From positions 37,491,691 through 37,555,690 of the forward strand of contig NC_135357.1 in assembly GCF_051622035.1 (NCBI RefSeq): a DNA stretch of 64,000 nt, written 5' to 3'. The notes beneath the pieces were generated by a model that was not told where the DNA came from, ran no database searches, and worked only from the letters and a program-made list of their open reading frames with translations. Below are positions 1-11,409 of this stretch, piece by piece; position 1 is the stretch's first letter, and every line of letters begins with the position of its first letter. This DNA comes from Arctopsyche grandis (lineage: Eukaryota; Arthropoda; Insecta; Trichoptera; Hydropsychidae). The position numbers and the translations under genes were made by a program.

Positions 1-534
1 TGTAAATAAATGATGGAGAGACAGAAAGACGTAAGTGCTGTATACGCACATTTACCAAAATACACACACACACGAATTGGACTCAATTTGATGGCGATAA
101 AATTGATACATGCCGTGAAGATATCAAAACGGAGCGAGAGCGTGTTCGCCATTTTTATTATTATCTTTTGTGCAAAAATAGAAGACTGTTGTTTTTTAAT
201 CTTCCTCCCTATCGTCGGAGAAAAAGGTAGAAGAAAGATAGATTCGCGGAAAGACAAATTGCACGAGCGCAATTTTAATGGTTTCCTTGAGACAAAACAA
301 TAAAAGGATCCTGTTCTGGTAGTATGAACTACCAAGCACGACTGTTTGAAATTTCTGTGGAGCTTACCGGTCGGCAAACAGAGTGAGCATCCCTCGCATT
401 GGAATTTATTTATCTAATTGCATACACATATACGTATATCACATCCGTAGCTAGGGGGGGCTATGGTGGTATTAAAACATATTTTAAATCAACGCCTTTT
501 CCAAATTCTGAACGAATTTTTTTTTGTACGCTTA
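1..534. other. AT-rich flank without recognisable gene
   Basis: No exon, RNA gene or transposon end could be supported here. A short open frame at 10-303 has no recognisable domain and no splice context. The segment ends at the TTA target duplication of the MITE that follows. Confidence 0.5.
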
Positions 535-1459
535 AGGTCTGACCGCACTATACGACAACCAAACGATCGGACCCTTCCCAACAGTATGTGACAATATTAG
601 GTAAACCGCTCTTGAATGATAGCGATGCGACGGATGCGGTGCATCCGCTCTAAAATCGCCAGACAAATTGAACGACAGATTAACGGACGGCTGCTTTAAA
701 TGCAATTCTCGTCTTCTCGAATGATAGATTGCACATCAGATGAGGGGTAACCTTGCGATGTGCACAGATGCAATTATTAAAATGGTAATTATTGAAATTG
801 AGTTGGATCTTTCAGGCGAGTTTAATAAGGGAAGATTCGATAAGTTCCGAATCTTGCCTTATTAAACTCGCCAGAAAGATCCAACTCAATTTTAATAATT
901 GCATCTGTGCACATCGAAAGGTTACTCGTCATCTGATGTGCAATCTATCATTCGAGAAAACGAGAATTACGTTTAAAGCTGCCGTTCTGTTAATCTGGCG
1001 ATTTTAGAGCGGATGCACCAAACCCCGATGCGACACAACGCAGTAAATTAATTCGTCAATAAAAGTCAATCATTCGTTCGGTACCTCGGAGCAAGATCGA
1101 CGTAACGGACGCTATTATAGTATCTTTGATATGCGAGGAAGAAGAACAACCGAGAAAAACCAAAAGATTATGGCTACATGATATTTCAAATTCACGTTAT
1201 GAAGAAGGAGAATAATTATCGCAAGGCAACCCCCACTCAACGACACTTGCGTCACGTCGCGAACGACACCTTGCGTCAAAGTTGGTCGGAAGGTCAACTT
1301 TGACGCACGGTGTCGTTCTACGTCATGCGACTGTTGCGTAGTGCGTTATGTCTCATACAATTTCATATTTGAAAAATATGAAATTGTATGAAAAATATTT
1401 GGTCGCGTACTGTTGTGAAGTGTCGGATCGTTCGGTTGCCGTATAGTGCGGTCAGACCT
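535..1459. mobile_element. PIF/Harbinger-type MITE, copy 1 (interrupted)
   Basis: The ends are inverted repeats: it begins AGGTCTGACCGCACTATACG and ends with the complement (…GCGGTCAGACCT). It is flanked on both sides by TTA (532-534 and 1460-1462), the 3-bp TWA target duplication typical of PIF/Harbinger transposons. The interior includes a palindromic stretch around 1260-1320. A second copy lies at 32047-32524 in the opposite orientation, and the two align along their length apart from the 395-bp insertion nested in this one. There is no transposase, so it is non-autonomous. The family assignment rests on target duplication and terminal bases, not on protein. Confidence 0.85.
631..1025. mobile_element. 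Foldback element nested in the MITE
   Basis: Two long arms (about 638-835 and 850-1019) are near-perfect inverted repeats around a short loop, both starting GGTGCATCCGCTC from the outside. The insert is bracketed by CGATGCGA at 623-630 and 1026-1033, an 8-bp duplication of a sequence present once in the MITE's other copy. An 8-bp duplication fits the hAT superfamily, but the outermost 7 bases of the two ends do not match, so the family is left open. The transcript would fold into a hairpin of about 170-200 bp. The open frame at 792-1007 is only a translation of this hairpin. Confidence 0.8.
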
Positions 1460-1589
1460 TTAGGTAGGAGAGTGTCGGCGTTTCACCCCTCCCCCCCTAA
1501 AAACTATCCTGGCTATGGCGTGACGTATATACATACAAATTATATACTTATGTATTATATTTTTTTCGTATATGCCTTTTTTACATATA

Positions 1590-1960
1590 TATATATACCA
1601 GGAAGGCTTGACAGGAAGACCCCAATGCGCCTTCCTGGACAATTAATTACAAACAATGCAGCATTTTTTATTACATAAATCACTGTATTTCCAAAAGCTG
1701 AAGAACACGAAATAACAATTAATTAATAAATTACAGAATTAATCCATTGAGACATCTATGAATTTAGATTTTGTACATAATTTTTAAAAATTATACATAC
1801 AATAAATACAGAAGATTTGTGTCAGCAGGAAAGATGATTTTTTGCCAATTTTGAGGAACCGTTTCAACAGTGATCAGATAAAATTGGCGGATCGAACCCA
1901 CTGATAGCTTGGTGCTAAACATACACGTTCACACGTCAAATGAGAATATTTCCTAGCGTG
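1590..1960 (-). mobile_element. tRNA-derived SINE, 5'-truncated (family S1)
   Basis: Read on the minus strand, this matches the body and tail of the SINEs at 45893-46303, 53737-54115 and 60646-61040. It has the block ending in GGTTCCTC, then the terminal hairpin CCAGGAAGGC…GCCTTCCTGG, then a TA-rich tail. The tRNA-like head with A and B boxes is missing here, as is usual for a 5'-truncated retroposed copy. Confidence 0.7.
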
Positions 1961-1999
1961 TGCAGCTTGCCGCTGGTGCACTGCGGAATAGAGGGTGGA

Positions 2000-3229
2000 T
2001 TCTGATGTAGCTAAAATGCAGACAAAATATATTTTTTTTTATTCGTGCTTAATTGACTTTCTCTAGGCTTACCAACTTTTCATCGGGCCCTGCTTTTAGG
2101 ACAAAAGTGCGACAACAGTTTCGAAAAAATCTAGTAGTTTGTTTTATTCTAGAAGTTAATTTTTACAGGTATGGGTGTATTTACTCTTGCTTTTCCGTTC
2201 ACAGGTGTTTGAATCGAACACTTTTGATAGCCAATTTATAATGTGTTCATTGATATATACATACATACATATGATGTATAATGTGTTCATTGATACCATT
2301 GATATCTATGAGTTCATTGACAGCTAGCGAGCTTGACATCAAATTATATTTAAATCGGAATTGTTAATAGAATATTTGATTGCTAATTTTAAAGTTTGTG
2401 CCACACATTTTAATCTGATGAGATAAGGGAAAGAACAGTTCTCAATGGAAGGTAGCATATTTGCGTCTTAATCTCTTTCATAATTAATATTATGGTTTTC
2501 TTCGTCTATTTCGGTTTCTAACAAGTTGACAAATTTGATCACATTAGCTCCATTATCTGTTGTAACAGAGTAGATTTGTTTGATATCGATATTCTATTTT
2601 TCTAGAAGTTTCAGAAACATATTTTTAATATACACACATACATTTCTGTATGTTTGTCCATTACTTCTATCATTCCCAAAGTATATATTTTAATTTTATC
2701 GAACCGAAAAAAAATTTCGGTTCGGCCTCTGTTTTTGTTCCGGTAAAATTTCCGATTTTCGGTTTGGTTCCGGTTTGGGTTCTTGTTGTATACGATGTTT
2801 GCAGTGAACTTTGCTATGTTTGACCATAGATATCATGTATAATTTCGAATTATGTATATAATTTGGTGTGTTTCTTGATCTGTATAGTACACTCGTCGCA
2901 TTGGAGTGATCTGTAATGACGAGTATATATATATTGATTAAATAAAAATAAAGTATTTATAAAAATATACTCAATGTCATAACAAGGTGGTTCGATATGC
3001 CCCGGGCGCAACAGCTTGGGGGCGCCACGAAAGTAAAATATTTTTTTATAAATTTTGAGTAGATGGAAAAATTGTACTAGCCGAATTTGTTGATTGGTGG
3101 GAAGAGGAATGTTGATTTTATTTATTGATTTCAAATTAAATTTAGATCATAGTGACCTAAAGCACCACTATGGCCGGAAACATGTAAACAGGATTAATTA
3201 AAAAATATATTAGTAAACATTATAATAAT
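2000..3229. other. AT-rich stretch, no gene seen
   Basis: No exon or complete transposon could be supported. Around 2990-3030 there is a GC-rich patch (CCCCGGGCGC…GGGGGCGCC) that resembles hAT terminal sequence, but no matching second end or target duplication was found. Confidence 0.4.
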
Positions 3230-3545
3230 AATACAATAATAAAAAGAAAAAATAAATAAATCGTCACCACAATTAATTAAGATTGACCGGCAGATTCTAA
3301 CTGAAGACGATTGATCTGGAATTTATAACTAGAGCCCGGAATCTGAAGGGGCTGTTTATTGTTCAAAGATTGCAAATGCATTGTTAATGGTTTTCCGGCC
3401 CCTTCAGATTCCGACCTCTATTTATAACCATCCAGATCTTGTCGGCAGCGATTGACGTACTCTTAATCCAGCCAGGATTTGAACCTACGACCTCTTTTCA
3501 ATAAATCGCTTAGCCGGTGAGCTACGATGTGACTATTTCACCTTA
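3230..3545 (-). mobile_element. tRNA-derived SINE (second family, S2)
   Basis: Reading 3535-3470 on the minus strand gives a tRNA-like head: an A-box-like TAGCTCACCGGCTAAGCG and a B box GGTTCAAATCC with the usual spacing for an internal RNA polymerase III promoter. The 3' portion runs toward 3230 into A/T-rich sequence. A 91-bp MITE interrupts it at 3330-3420. Its promoter and body differ from family S1. A degenerate tRNA pseudogene is the alternative. Confidence 0.55.
3330..3420. mobile_element. 91-bp hAT-type mini-MITE
   Basis: The ends are inverted: TAGAGCCCGGAATCTGAAGG at the left and the complement of TAGAGGTCGGAATCTGAAGG at the right. The flanks carry a perfect 8-bp duplication TTTATAAC (3322-3329 and 3421-3428). 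TAGAG-type ends with an 8-bp duplication indicate hAT. It is inserted inside SINE S2 and so is younger than it. Confidence 0.85.
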
Positions 3546-3554
3546 TAGAGACAA

Positions 3555-3885
3555 AATTCGAAAAAAGTTTTTAAAAACATACCTCTTCTATAATTTGTAT
3601 ATAAAATTATTATTTTGAATAAAAATACCAATAATTTTATTTTACTACCGCCATCTACATATGTTTAAAACTAAAATCTGGATAGACGTCAGGCACTTTT
3701 CAGAAATTCAAAATTCAAACGCGTCTTACACGATATTTTTGCACCATCGTAATGGCGGAGGATCTATTTACTTATAATATTGATGACCAAAATGAGCAAT
3801 ATGGCAAAGTATGAAAACGATCGGATAAGAGGCAAACTTTTTCCTGAATTGTAATCGTAAATGAAACGTAAAGGAGGTATGTAAA
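3555..3885 (+). repeat. Unclassified dispersed repeat R1, copy 1
   Basis: A block containing 'TGGATAGACGTCAGGCAC', 'CACCATCGTAATGG' and 'GAAAACGATCGGATAA' recurs at 13060-13262 (same strand) and 19240-19550 (reverse strand). The longer flank with 'GCCATCTA' and the 'ACATACCTCTTCTATAATT' block is shared by copies 1 and 3. No terminal inverted repeats, target duplications or coding potential were found. It could be a SINE-like or MITE family whose ends I could not define. Confidence 0.65.
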
Positions 3886-4699
3886 AAAAGTTTGGGCAAC
3901 GCTGAACAATCGGTTATAAAACATCTGAATGACGTAAGCTGGCAACAATACTGCCTGCCAAAGCGTAGTTTCAATGGATTGAAATAAAAATAAGAATCTG
4001 CAAACGAATTGATGCTTCAGTGAATATAGTCCTGCTTGGATTTACTTCAGATAAACATTGACCGTCTCTCGACACCCTCCAGGTGAGATTAGCCCTAAAA
4101 CGTAATGTTGTGTACCTAAAACGGGGCCTGTTTGCGCTTTCGATCCGCTGGTAAATCGTTGCGAAACACCCGCTGTATGTCGACGCCTCGCTTTACCCAC
4201 AGGAATGGGAGCAAGGGGAGATAAAAGGGACGCAGGGATGAGAAACCGAGTATTATTGTCGTCGATGGAGAGCATCAAAGCAAAACAGAATTAGTCCAGC
4301 GATTCTCAACCCGCTAGTTTTCACCGTTCCATAGTGGATCGGACTCAGAATCATTGGCTAATTGTGATGGACATTTGATAGTAAGTTGTGATAAAGACTA
4401 GGCCCAACTAGGCCTAGGCAAAAATGTTCTGGTGATCCCTGAACATTTTTCATTCATTTACATCGAATTCATTATATAAACAGAAGAACGGTTCATTGTA
4501 TTAAAATTGATACTGTATATAGAATTTCGTGGGGGGAGGGTTTGGAAAATCATATTTTAATAATTCAAATACAGGCATCGTTACGCAAAGCCCGTTCGAT
4601 GGACACGCTCGAGTGCAGTTCAGTGGTTTTCATGACTTTAAATTTGCACAGAAACGAAAAACCAATTTTCGACTCTATATGCTCACAGGTTTATGTATT

Positions 4700-4970
4700 T
4701 ATATTTTATTTTATATCCATATCTATGTATATATGTATATACATATATAAAATTAAATGTCTGTTTGTCTGTCTGTCTGTCTGTCTCGTATAGGCTCCTA
4801 GACCACCCTACGTCGTCGTGTTTCACAGCCTCCCTACGTCCTCGTGTATTTGTATCATCAAATTGTTTCCTTACTGTCGCGTCTTCTGATTTTTACTCAT
4901 CACTGTATGTCTGTGGATGGGATGTGGATGTCTACTTCACGGACAGCCATAAATTGAGCTTCAATTGATT
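4700..4970 (+). mobile_element. Helitron-like 5' fragment
   Basis: The run 'ATATATAAAATTAAATGTCTG', with TCTG tandem units and then 'CTCGTATAGGCTCCTAGACCAC', matches the start of the Helitron-like copies at 48940 and 51990. The 3' CTAG end is missing, because the next element begins at 4976. The overlapping short frames are translations of this repeat. Confidence 0.6.
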
Positions 4971-4975
4971 AATTA

Positions 4976-5989
4976 CACTGTTCGACAAATGACGACGCAC
5001 ACAACACAAAACCGTGCTCCACTAGTACGAGTTTTTAGCTCGAAATTTTACCGATTTAAAATTCAGCACATTTCCAATTAACCCTTTTAAACGAAAACAA
5101 AAAATAGTCTGGACAGAACACTATCCCAATAAATATGTTTCAATAGAAAAAAACTCAATTTAAAATAGTATTGTTGCGTAGGGGTGGGTGGAGGATCCAA
5201 GTAAAAGGCCAACAGTCGTTTCACAGCATTTATTGATGATTAAGGAGATACACGCACTGGCAGTGCTCAGTCCAGAATGACCTGATATCGCCTACCTGCC
5301 GCCTTATAAAGGGTAGATCTCTCAGGACGTCTAATCTGTTTACCTATTGTATAGTCACGTATTCGGATATGTATTCCCACGACATTTGGTCTCCCCGTAC
5401 CGATTCTGAGAAAGGACTAATAACGGTCATTGTTAAGCCTAAAAGCACTTCAGGTATAATCCAGATATAATATATAAATGAGTCCAGATATAATCCTGGA
5501 AGTAAGTGCAAGCACTCAGTTAATCCGTTAACAGATATCCGTTGGTCCTAAGTGCAAGCACTTAGTTAATCCGTTAATAGATAACCCTTGAACGGTCACA
5601 TAGCCTCTGGGATTCTATTCGCTTAATCCGCGGCGTACGTAACAGTATTAACAGTAGGAAAAAATCCCAACTGAAAATACATACTTTTGACTTTTGATTT
5701 GAACTGGACGACTACTTAAAAATATTTGAAAGCTAAAAAGTACTACAAATGAAAGATAAAATACCCGACTCTAGATTCCAATATTCATTTTGAAAAAAAA
5801 AATCACACATTTTGAGACATCGACCAAACAACACCAAGATATAGAAAAATCACGCGATTTAAAAAACACATACGTACACATATCTCCGAATCTCGAGCCA
5901 GATTTTTATTACAGATTCGTGTTTACTGGGCATAGATCTATAAGAAAATTCATATCTCGTCTTTGAACCATTTTTCGTGTCGAACAGTG
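4976..5989 (+). mobile_element. CACTG-ended DNA transposon (family C1), copy 1
   Basis: The ends are inverted: CACTGTTCGACAAATGACGA at the left and …GTGTCGAACAGTG at the right, flanked by TTA (4973-4975 and 5990-5992). It contains no transposase. The body matches the copy at 41923-42440, which lies in the opposite orientation. A solo LTR is nested at 5172-5644. CACTG ends with a 3-bp duplication fit the CACTA/CMC group, but a TWA target is also typical of PIF/Harbinger, so the superfamily is uncertain. Confidence 0.8.
5172..5644. mobile_element. Solo LTR
   Basis: A 473-bp unit starting TGTTGCGTAGGGGTGG and ending …GCGTACGTAACA (TG…CA) is bracketed by a 4-bp duplication GTAT (5168-5171 and 5645-5648). 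It contains an internally repeated 'AAGTGCAAGCACT' block. There is no internal retroelement region, so it is a solo LTR left by recombination. A related diverged LTR lies at 26488-26870. A 4-bp duplication is common in Ty3/Gypsy-type elements. Confidence 0.8.
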
Positions 5990-6089
5990 TTATTATTATT
6001 AATTATTTAATATTATTACTATCGGTACATATATAATTATTATCATAATATTACATTTAGTTATTTTATCATTCATTTGTATTATCTAT

Positions 6090-6180
6090 ATATTATTTAC
6101 ATATATGGACGATGGAGATTGCACTATTCTCCCTATCGTCTGGAATAAAAAGTTATTATTATTATTACAACTATTTTACA
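6090..6180 (+). mobile_element. Retroposon 3' tail with terminal hairpin
   Basis: A stem GACGATGGAG…CTCCCTATCGTC is followed by TGGAATAAAAAG and an ATT-repeat tail. The same plan (short stem-loop, then an A/T-rich simple tail) recurs at 20280, 20520, 22280, 43430 and, reversed, at 48800 and 51880. It looks like the 3' end of a non-LTR retrotransposon or a SINE that shares such an end. Confidence 0.5.
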
Positions 6181-7290
6181 TAAATAAGCCACCCATTGAA
6201 ATTTAAGCAGACAAAACGGCTGAACCTGACAAGTTGAACTGAAATTTCAACATTGTCTTACGGTCACGGTACTTGCATACAAACCTTCCATCTACTTTCT
6301 TCGATGGAAGTCTTTCCGCGACAACAGCCAGCGATTACAATTGCACCCAAACGCATAAATATATCCTTGAAACTGTGGCTTGCGGGAAACTCGGTGTTGC
6401 GCGACCATATCAAATGCATGCAGTTTTATGGAGCTTGCCACACCAGGCAACTCACTGGTTGCCCAAGAGGTAAAATCACCCGACCGGTGAGATTGGTTAC
6501 TGGCGTTGGGTCTGGTCACGGTGATTTTATATATATTTGATCAAAATGTATAGCGTTCTATTTAAGGGTACCAAACTCCTTGATAAGTTGTGGGCGTTGA
6601 AACCTCTTCTAAGTATAAGTGAACCCATTATTGGTCAATTCTGGTTGACTAGTTGGGTGACCAAGGCAACCAATTCAATGACGTGCCTCGGCTCTAGCCT
6701 ATCTGATCTCCAGAAGAGTATCCTTTCGTACGATTAAGATGAATATGTATCTAAAATAATTGAGAATCGATGCTCAAACTGCCCATCGACATTGTGAAAG
6801 GATAAATAAAACACATGGGCAGGTATATGTATGTATATGCACAGTGCACGTTTCGCAATCCCCCTTCCCAACAAAAACACCTAAAGGACACAACCCCTGT
6901 ATGACGTCACGCGACGGGTTCGCTCGACTCTAAATTTGCTACCCTGTCACATTTGCAACATAGATACGTACGTACTTCTTGTGGAAATTTCATTAGCGTG
7001 GAAAAATTTAGGGTGTGGGGGGGAGGATGCTGATTAATATTTAAAAATATTGAATTGATTAAGTTCGGAACCGTTTAATTTTGCAGATTGCAAAGTTTCC
7101 GTGTAACCGCTGCGCAATTTTCACAATTAGTAAATGGCTTCGTCGGCAATTTGACTTGGAAACAAAATACAGCACGTGTCAATCGTGACGTCGCTCTGGT
7201 TGACTTCTATTCGGAGTATTCGATTCGATTTATTTTACATGATCAAACATTCTTCAGAAACTGAAATGTTTCTGATATAATATTATATAA
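6181..7290. other. Unique-looking intergenic or upstream sequence
   Basis: There are moderately GC-rich patches at 6250-6530 and 6850-7000. The open frames at 6253-6540 and 6537-6737 have no recognisable domain and no convincing splice sites. Nothing further can be supported. Confidence 0.4.
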
Positions 7291-7299
7291 TAATATCTT

Positions 7300-7775
7300 A
7301 CATATAAAACACTAAAGTTTGTTCGTATGTATGTATGTTCGTATGTATGTATGTTCGTATGTACATATGTACCTACGTATTTTTCGTCAACGGTCTATTT
7401 TTCTGACGTCATCGAACAAATAATTCGCTTTTTTCCGATTCAAAGGATTCGAAGTTCCCGGGGGCGTAGGCGCCGAGGGCGAAGCCCTATGGCTTCGCCC
7501 TCTAGGGGGCGCAGACGCCGAGGGCGCATCCCTAGGGGGCGCAGACCCCGGGGGTGTACATATATATTTTTTATAAGAGTTTTACTATATATGTTTGTGA
7601 CAGTCAATTTAATAAAAAAAACAAATGAGTATTCAAATAATTTTTTTATAAAATAAAACTATTCAAATAAATTTAATAAAATGTTTACTATTAGATTAGT
7701 CATGTTTAAGCGGTTTATATTACAAATACCGAGCGAATCCGGATAATAAAGCTAGTAACTATGTATATATGTATA
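7300..7775 (+). mobile_element. Helitron-like element with GC-rich core (family H2)
   Basis: The right end reads …ATACCGAGCGAATCCGG…AAAGCTAGT. It matches the ends at about 14560-14612 and 20341-20378 (GAGCGAAGCCGGRTAAAAC…CTAGT). A CTAG terminus after a GC-rich segment is the hallmark of Helitron 3' ends. The left part is TATG-type microsatellite. The core at 7440-7560 is strikingly GC-rich: tandem units of AGGGGGCGCAGACGCCGAGG and a palindrome GAGGGCGAAGCCC…GGCTTCGCCCTC. The open frame at 7327-7656 is a translation of this repeat. Confidence 0.6.
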
Positions 7776-7989
7776 TATATATATGATATAAAAATTTTTA
7801 CGTGCTTGCCTTGAAAAATGTTGCTGAATACTTCAGTAACATCCAAGCCAATACGATGAATCCTGCTGATACGATCTATGTATAATCATTCTGAAGATGA
7901 TGGATGGTATCCAGCTTTACATATACATAGATCAATGCAATCTTGATGATCTAACCTATGCATTTCTTAAAATCAAACCCAAAATCTCA

Positions 7990-9295
7990 GCTTGTCTGGA
8001 ATTTGTCCCAGCGTTTGTCTAAAAGAGCTGTCAGAAAGTTCTAATTGAGCCTCTTAGATTTGTTTTTAATTTATGTCTTAAATCTGGAGTTTTTTCAGAT
8101 CAATAGAAAATGTTGAAAGTGGTCCCCATTTTCAAAAACGGTGATAGGCAACAAATAGTCCTATAGCCGTTATTTCCGCTCGTACAAAACTATTTAAATA
8201 ATTATCTACAGATACATTTATAGGCACTGTAATTATTTTCTCATTAATCAACAGCATGATTTTAGACGGTTCACCTGATCTCGAAGGATAGGTTGATGTT
8301 GTCTATGCGGATTTCAAGAAAGTCTTTGAAGGTTTTGCTTGTAAAATTAAGCTGTCTGGAATTATCCGATTTTTTTTTTTAGCCTTTTAAAATCTTACTT
8401 TGTGAATCGGAGGCAATATGTTTCATATTGGTTATCTTTATGGTGTTCCCCAAGGCTCCAATTTAGGTCCCCTGATCTTCATTATATTTATAAATGATAT
8501 GTTTAAGGTCATTAAGCATTCTGAATTCCTATTATTTGCTGATTATCTCAAATTATTCACATCTATTGATGCCAGTGCTGCTCTTTAAGCTTCACCAGAT
8601 CGCGAAACCAACTTAAATACATAAAGTTATCATTTTAATATCATAAAGCTAAATTTGGTTGTAAGCTTCAGTAATCTGGGAATCTTAATCTGCGCGAATT
8701 CCGATTTTGGACGGCACATTGATGATATTTGCTCAAGGTATATAAAAATGTTGTGTTTCATACTGTGTGCAAGTAAACGTTTCCAGAGAGGATTAGTACT
8801 TCGTATCCTATATGATTCTCTAATATCAAGCATTCTTGAGATTAGAGAATATTGGAGAATATTGGAATATTGAATTGATATGGAGCCTAAGTGAAAAGGT
8901 CCATTGTTTAAGAATCGAAAGAGTATAAGAGGAGGTTTCTCAGATATACCTACATTCTACATGGTAGTTTACGGTCGTTATCCTTGGTCCTATCCTAGAA
9001 GATTACCTCCTGGAAGCACCAGGTTATAATTCCCTCGAGGCATGACATAGGTTATATTTGGGGAAACTTTACTATTACTGGTCGGTTTGGTGAGCAATCT
9101 TCAAATTATTTGAGAATTGAGCTTTGATGCTCCCAGCCAAATCGGGTATATTAGATGCCGCAGTTTGTTCTCTTCTCCTGAGCACATACCAATTTGATGG
9201 TTTCGTCGCCTGTTGCTCGAGGCATCAAGCTCCTCAACCAGATTTCTGTTAATTTGGATTTGTTCAATATAAAATATGCTCATCTGGTTGAGGAA
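7990..9295 (+). pseudogene. Decayed Jockey/CR1-type LINE reverse transcriptase
   Basis: Translating the three plus frames in turn recovers collinear LINE reverse-transcriptase blocks: about 8060 'EPLRFVFNLCLKSGVFSD', about 8120 'VVPIFKNGDR', about 8300 'VYADFKKVFEGF', about 8440 'GVPQGSNLGPLIFIIFIND' and about 8535 'LLFADYLKLF' (the catalytic FADD is FADY here). About 8670-8780 gives the C-terminal 'FGRHIDDICSRYIKMLCFI' part. The blocks are separated by stops and frameshifts, and the endonuclease region is missing. It is an inactive 5'-truncated relic. Confidence 0.8.
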
Positions 9296-9421
9296 TTTTT
9301 AAATGTGTTCTCACATTAAATTGTTCATATTTATTATTTTGTCAATTATTTTTGTTCTTTACTTTACATTATTTTCATGCTTTATTTACATTTTGACAAA
9401 AAATTTTGTATTTTTGTTTTT

Positions 9422-9426
<5 letters not shown>

Positions 9427-9494
<68 letters not shown>
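9427..9494. repeat. (TA)n microsatellite
   Basis: An uninterrupted run of TA dinucleotides of about 68 bp. It accounts for the Tyr/Ile open frames on both strands here. Confidence 0.95.
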
Positions 9495-9502
<8 letters not shown>

Positions 9503-9857
9503 CATATATGTGCCAAGCTATAGTGACGACTTGAAGTATACATATATGTAATGTCATAATAGTTTAACTATAGTAAATAAATAAATAAAATATGACCAGC
9601 GAAATAATTCACTTGTTGCAGATACCGAAGAAGACGAGCCATTGTATGGCAGCAGAGAGACGAGAGATAGACTTGGTGTTTGTTTGTGTCGTAATACGGT
9701 GAGGACACAATGTGAAGCAGTAAATGTGCAGCAGCGGCAGCAGTAGCAGCAAGAGCGTTTGTGATGTCGTTGCGTTGTGATGTGTGTTTAATGTGAAGAG
9801 AGCAGCAACTGTAGCATAGTGTAGGTGTTTGTTGCATGGTGTTGGTGGTGGTGTTAG

Positions 9858-9989
9858 TGGCTGACCACGGAGGGGCTACGCAGCGCGCTGGCGCGTCTGC
9901 GCGTCAGGAGCGGCGCCCCCTCCCCGCCGCCCCCACACGCAGACCCCCAAAGGCGCACCTCCACACTTGCACCAAACAACGCTGCAAGG
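9858..9989 (+). CDS. Rgk: Candidate upstream coding exon of the Rgk gene
   Basis: This is a GC-rich island in an AT-rich setting. It is exactly 132 nt between an acceptor (GTGTTAG|TGGCTG) and a donor (GCAAGG|GTAACT), giving 44 codons with no stop: WLTTEGLRSALARLRVRSGA, then a Pro-rich PSPPPP segment, ending LAPNNAAR. It ends in phase 0, which is what the Rgk exon at 21592 needs. An in-frame TAG overlaps the acceptor, so if coding it must be reached by splicing. The acceptor has a G/T-rich rather than a clear pyrimidine tract. The alternative is a 5' UTR or first exon read in another frame: an ATG at 9836 opens a longer frame, but that frame hits a stop once joined to the exon at 21929. The upstream 9590-9857 stretch, with GCAGCA units, looks like leader or promoter sequence. 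Confidence 0.45.
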
Positions 9990-10199
9990 GTAACTATCTA
10001 TGTATACCTATATATCTACATTTATTATGACTAGTCTTCGGCGGTGGAGCGTGCTTTTTCCAGGAAAGAGGGCATTTTGAGGCTATTTTCCAGGAAACAG
10101 GGCAAACTACAAAACTAGAGAACAACAAAAAAAAAGGTTCAACATAAAAATGAACAATAGTGCGCAGGGTCGCGCCGGCCTATGATTATGACTAACTGT

Positions 10200-10460
10200 T
10201 ACTAACATCTAAGGTGTGAGATTCGAAAAATTGTGATATGAGGTCCGATATTGTAGATTCGAGATGTGAGGTTCGAGATTGGAAATTCGTATGAGATTCA
10301 ACATTCGAGATATGACATTTAAGATATGTATTCAAGATCTGAAATTTGATAGATGAGGTTTGAGATTTTGAGATGTGAGATAAAGTTCAAAATTTGGAGA
10401 TACGAAGTTTGGAATTGGAGATATGAAATTCAAATTTGACATATCCGAGATTTGTGTACT
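10200..10460. repeat. Degenerate GAGAT-type minisatellite
   Basis: Loose tandem repetition of a unit like GAGATATGAGATTCGA, drifting in length and sequence. No coding potential. Confidence 0.6.
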
Positions 10461-10474
10461 TCAATATTTTACAA

Positions 10475-11200
10475 TATTCTGAGACTTACAAAAACCGAGC
10501 ATGCTGTCGCATTCGTGCAATGTGCTATAACATTGAAAGGACGATAATTTTATTTTTTATTTTATTTAACTATACATATAATAATAGCTGAACCTGGCAT
10601 GCGTTGCAATGCCCCAATAACGTATGCAATTCCCGTTCCCGTTCCCGAAATTCTTTCTCATAAACTATTCCTTTTGTCAAAAAAAAAATATTTCCGACGA
10701 ACGTTGTTTCTTAAATCTCAACTGGAACCATTTCTAAAATACACATTCCATTCCAAATCCGTTGTAGCGTGGGACTTACGAGAACCTAGCATGCATTCGT
10801 GCAATGTGTTGTAACAGTGAAAAGACGTAAAATTATTTATTTTTTAACTATATAATCTTATTACAATATAATTCAATGCAACGTCTTTAATAATATTACT
10901 TTAAGTTTTGCTATCCATGACGTTGACAACTACTTTTATAGTGAATAAAATATAAATTTCCATTAATATAAATTGTATACGTATTCCATAAATAAATTAA
11001 TAATATTAACAACTAGCGTATTTTATAAAAGCTCGATTCCACTTCTAAAATATTTCTTTTCTATTTCACAAAATATTCCTTTTCTCAAAAATGTTCTATT
11101 TCCGAAGAACATATTCCTATTTCTCAACTGGAACCATTTCTAAAATACACATTCGCTTCCGAAAAAAGTTCCGTTAATATTCATATTTCTGAAACATTTA
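10475..11200 (-). mobile_element. Helitron-like 3' end and its degenerate repeats
   Basis: On the minus strand, 10650-10585 reads GGGAACGGGAACGGGAATTG… through ATTG, GGGGCATTGCAACGCATGCC and on to a CAGCTA end, matching the Helitron termini at 13960 and 49290. The block 10475-10560 ('GACTTAC…GAGCATGC…GTGCAATGTG') is repeated at 10766-10850. The 'CAACTGGAACCATTTCTAAA' block at about 10715 recurs at about 11125. The region seems to be a partly tandem-duplicated Helitron-associated array. Confidence 0.5.
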
Positions 11201-11409
11201 ACTTTTATGAAAAAGTCATTCTAGATCAATTCGACTATAGGGTGGTTTAGAATAAATTTTTAAGTATGAGATTTGAGGCTTAAGACATAAAACATCTTAT
11301 GTATATTATGTATATTGAACTACAATTTTGTAGTTCTAATTTGGACTGAAAAGCTAGTTTAATTACAATGGCAAAAAAAGTTTTCATTCAACGTTTATCC
11401 TAAAAATTA

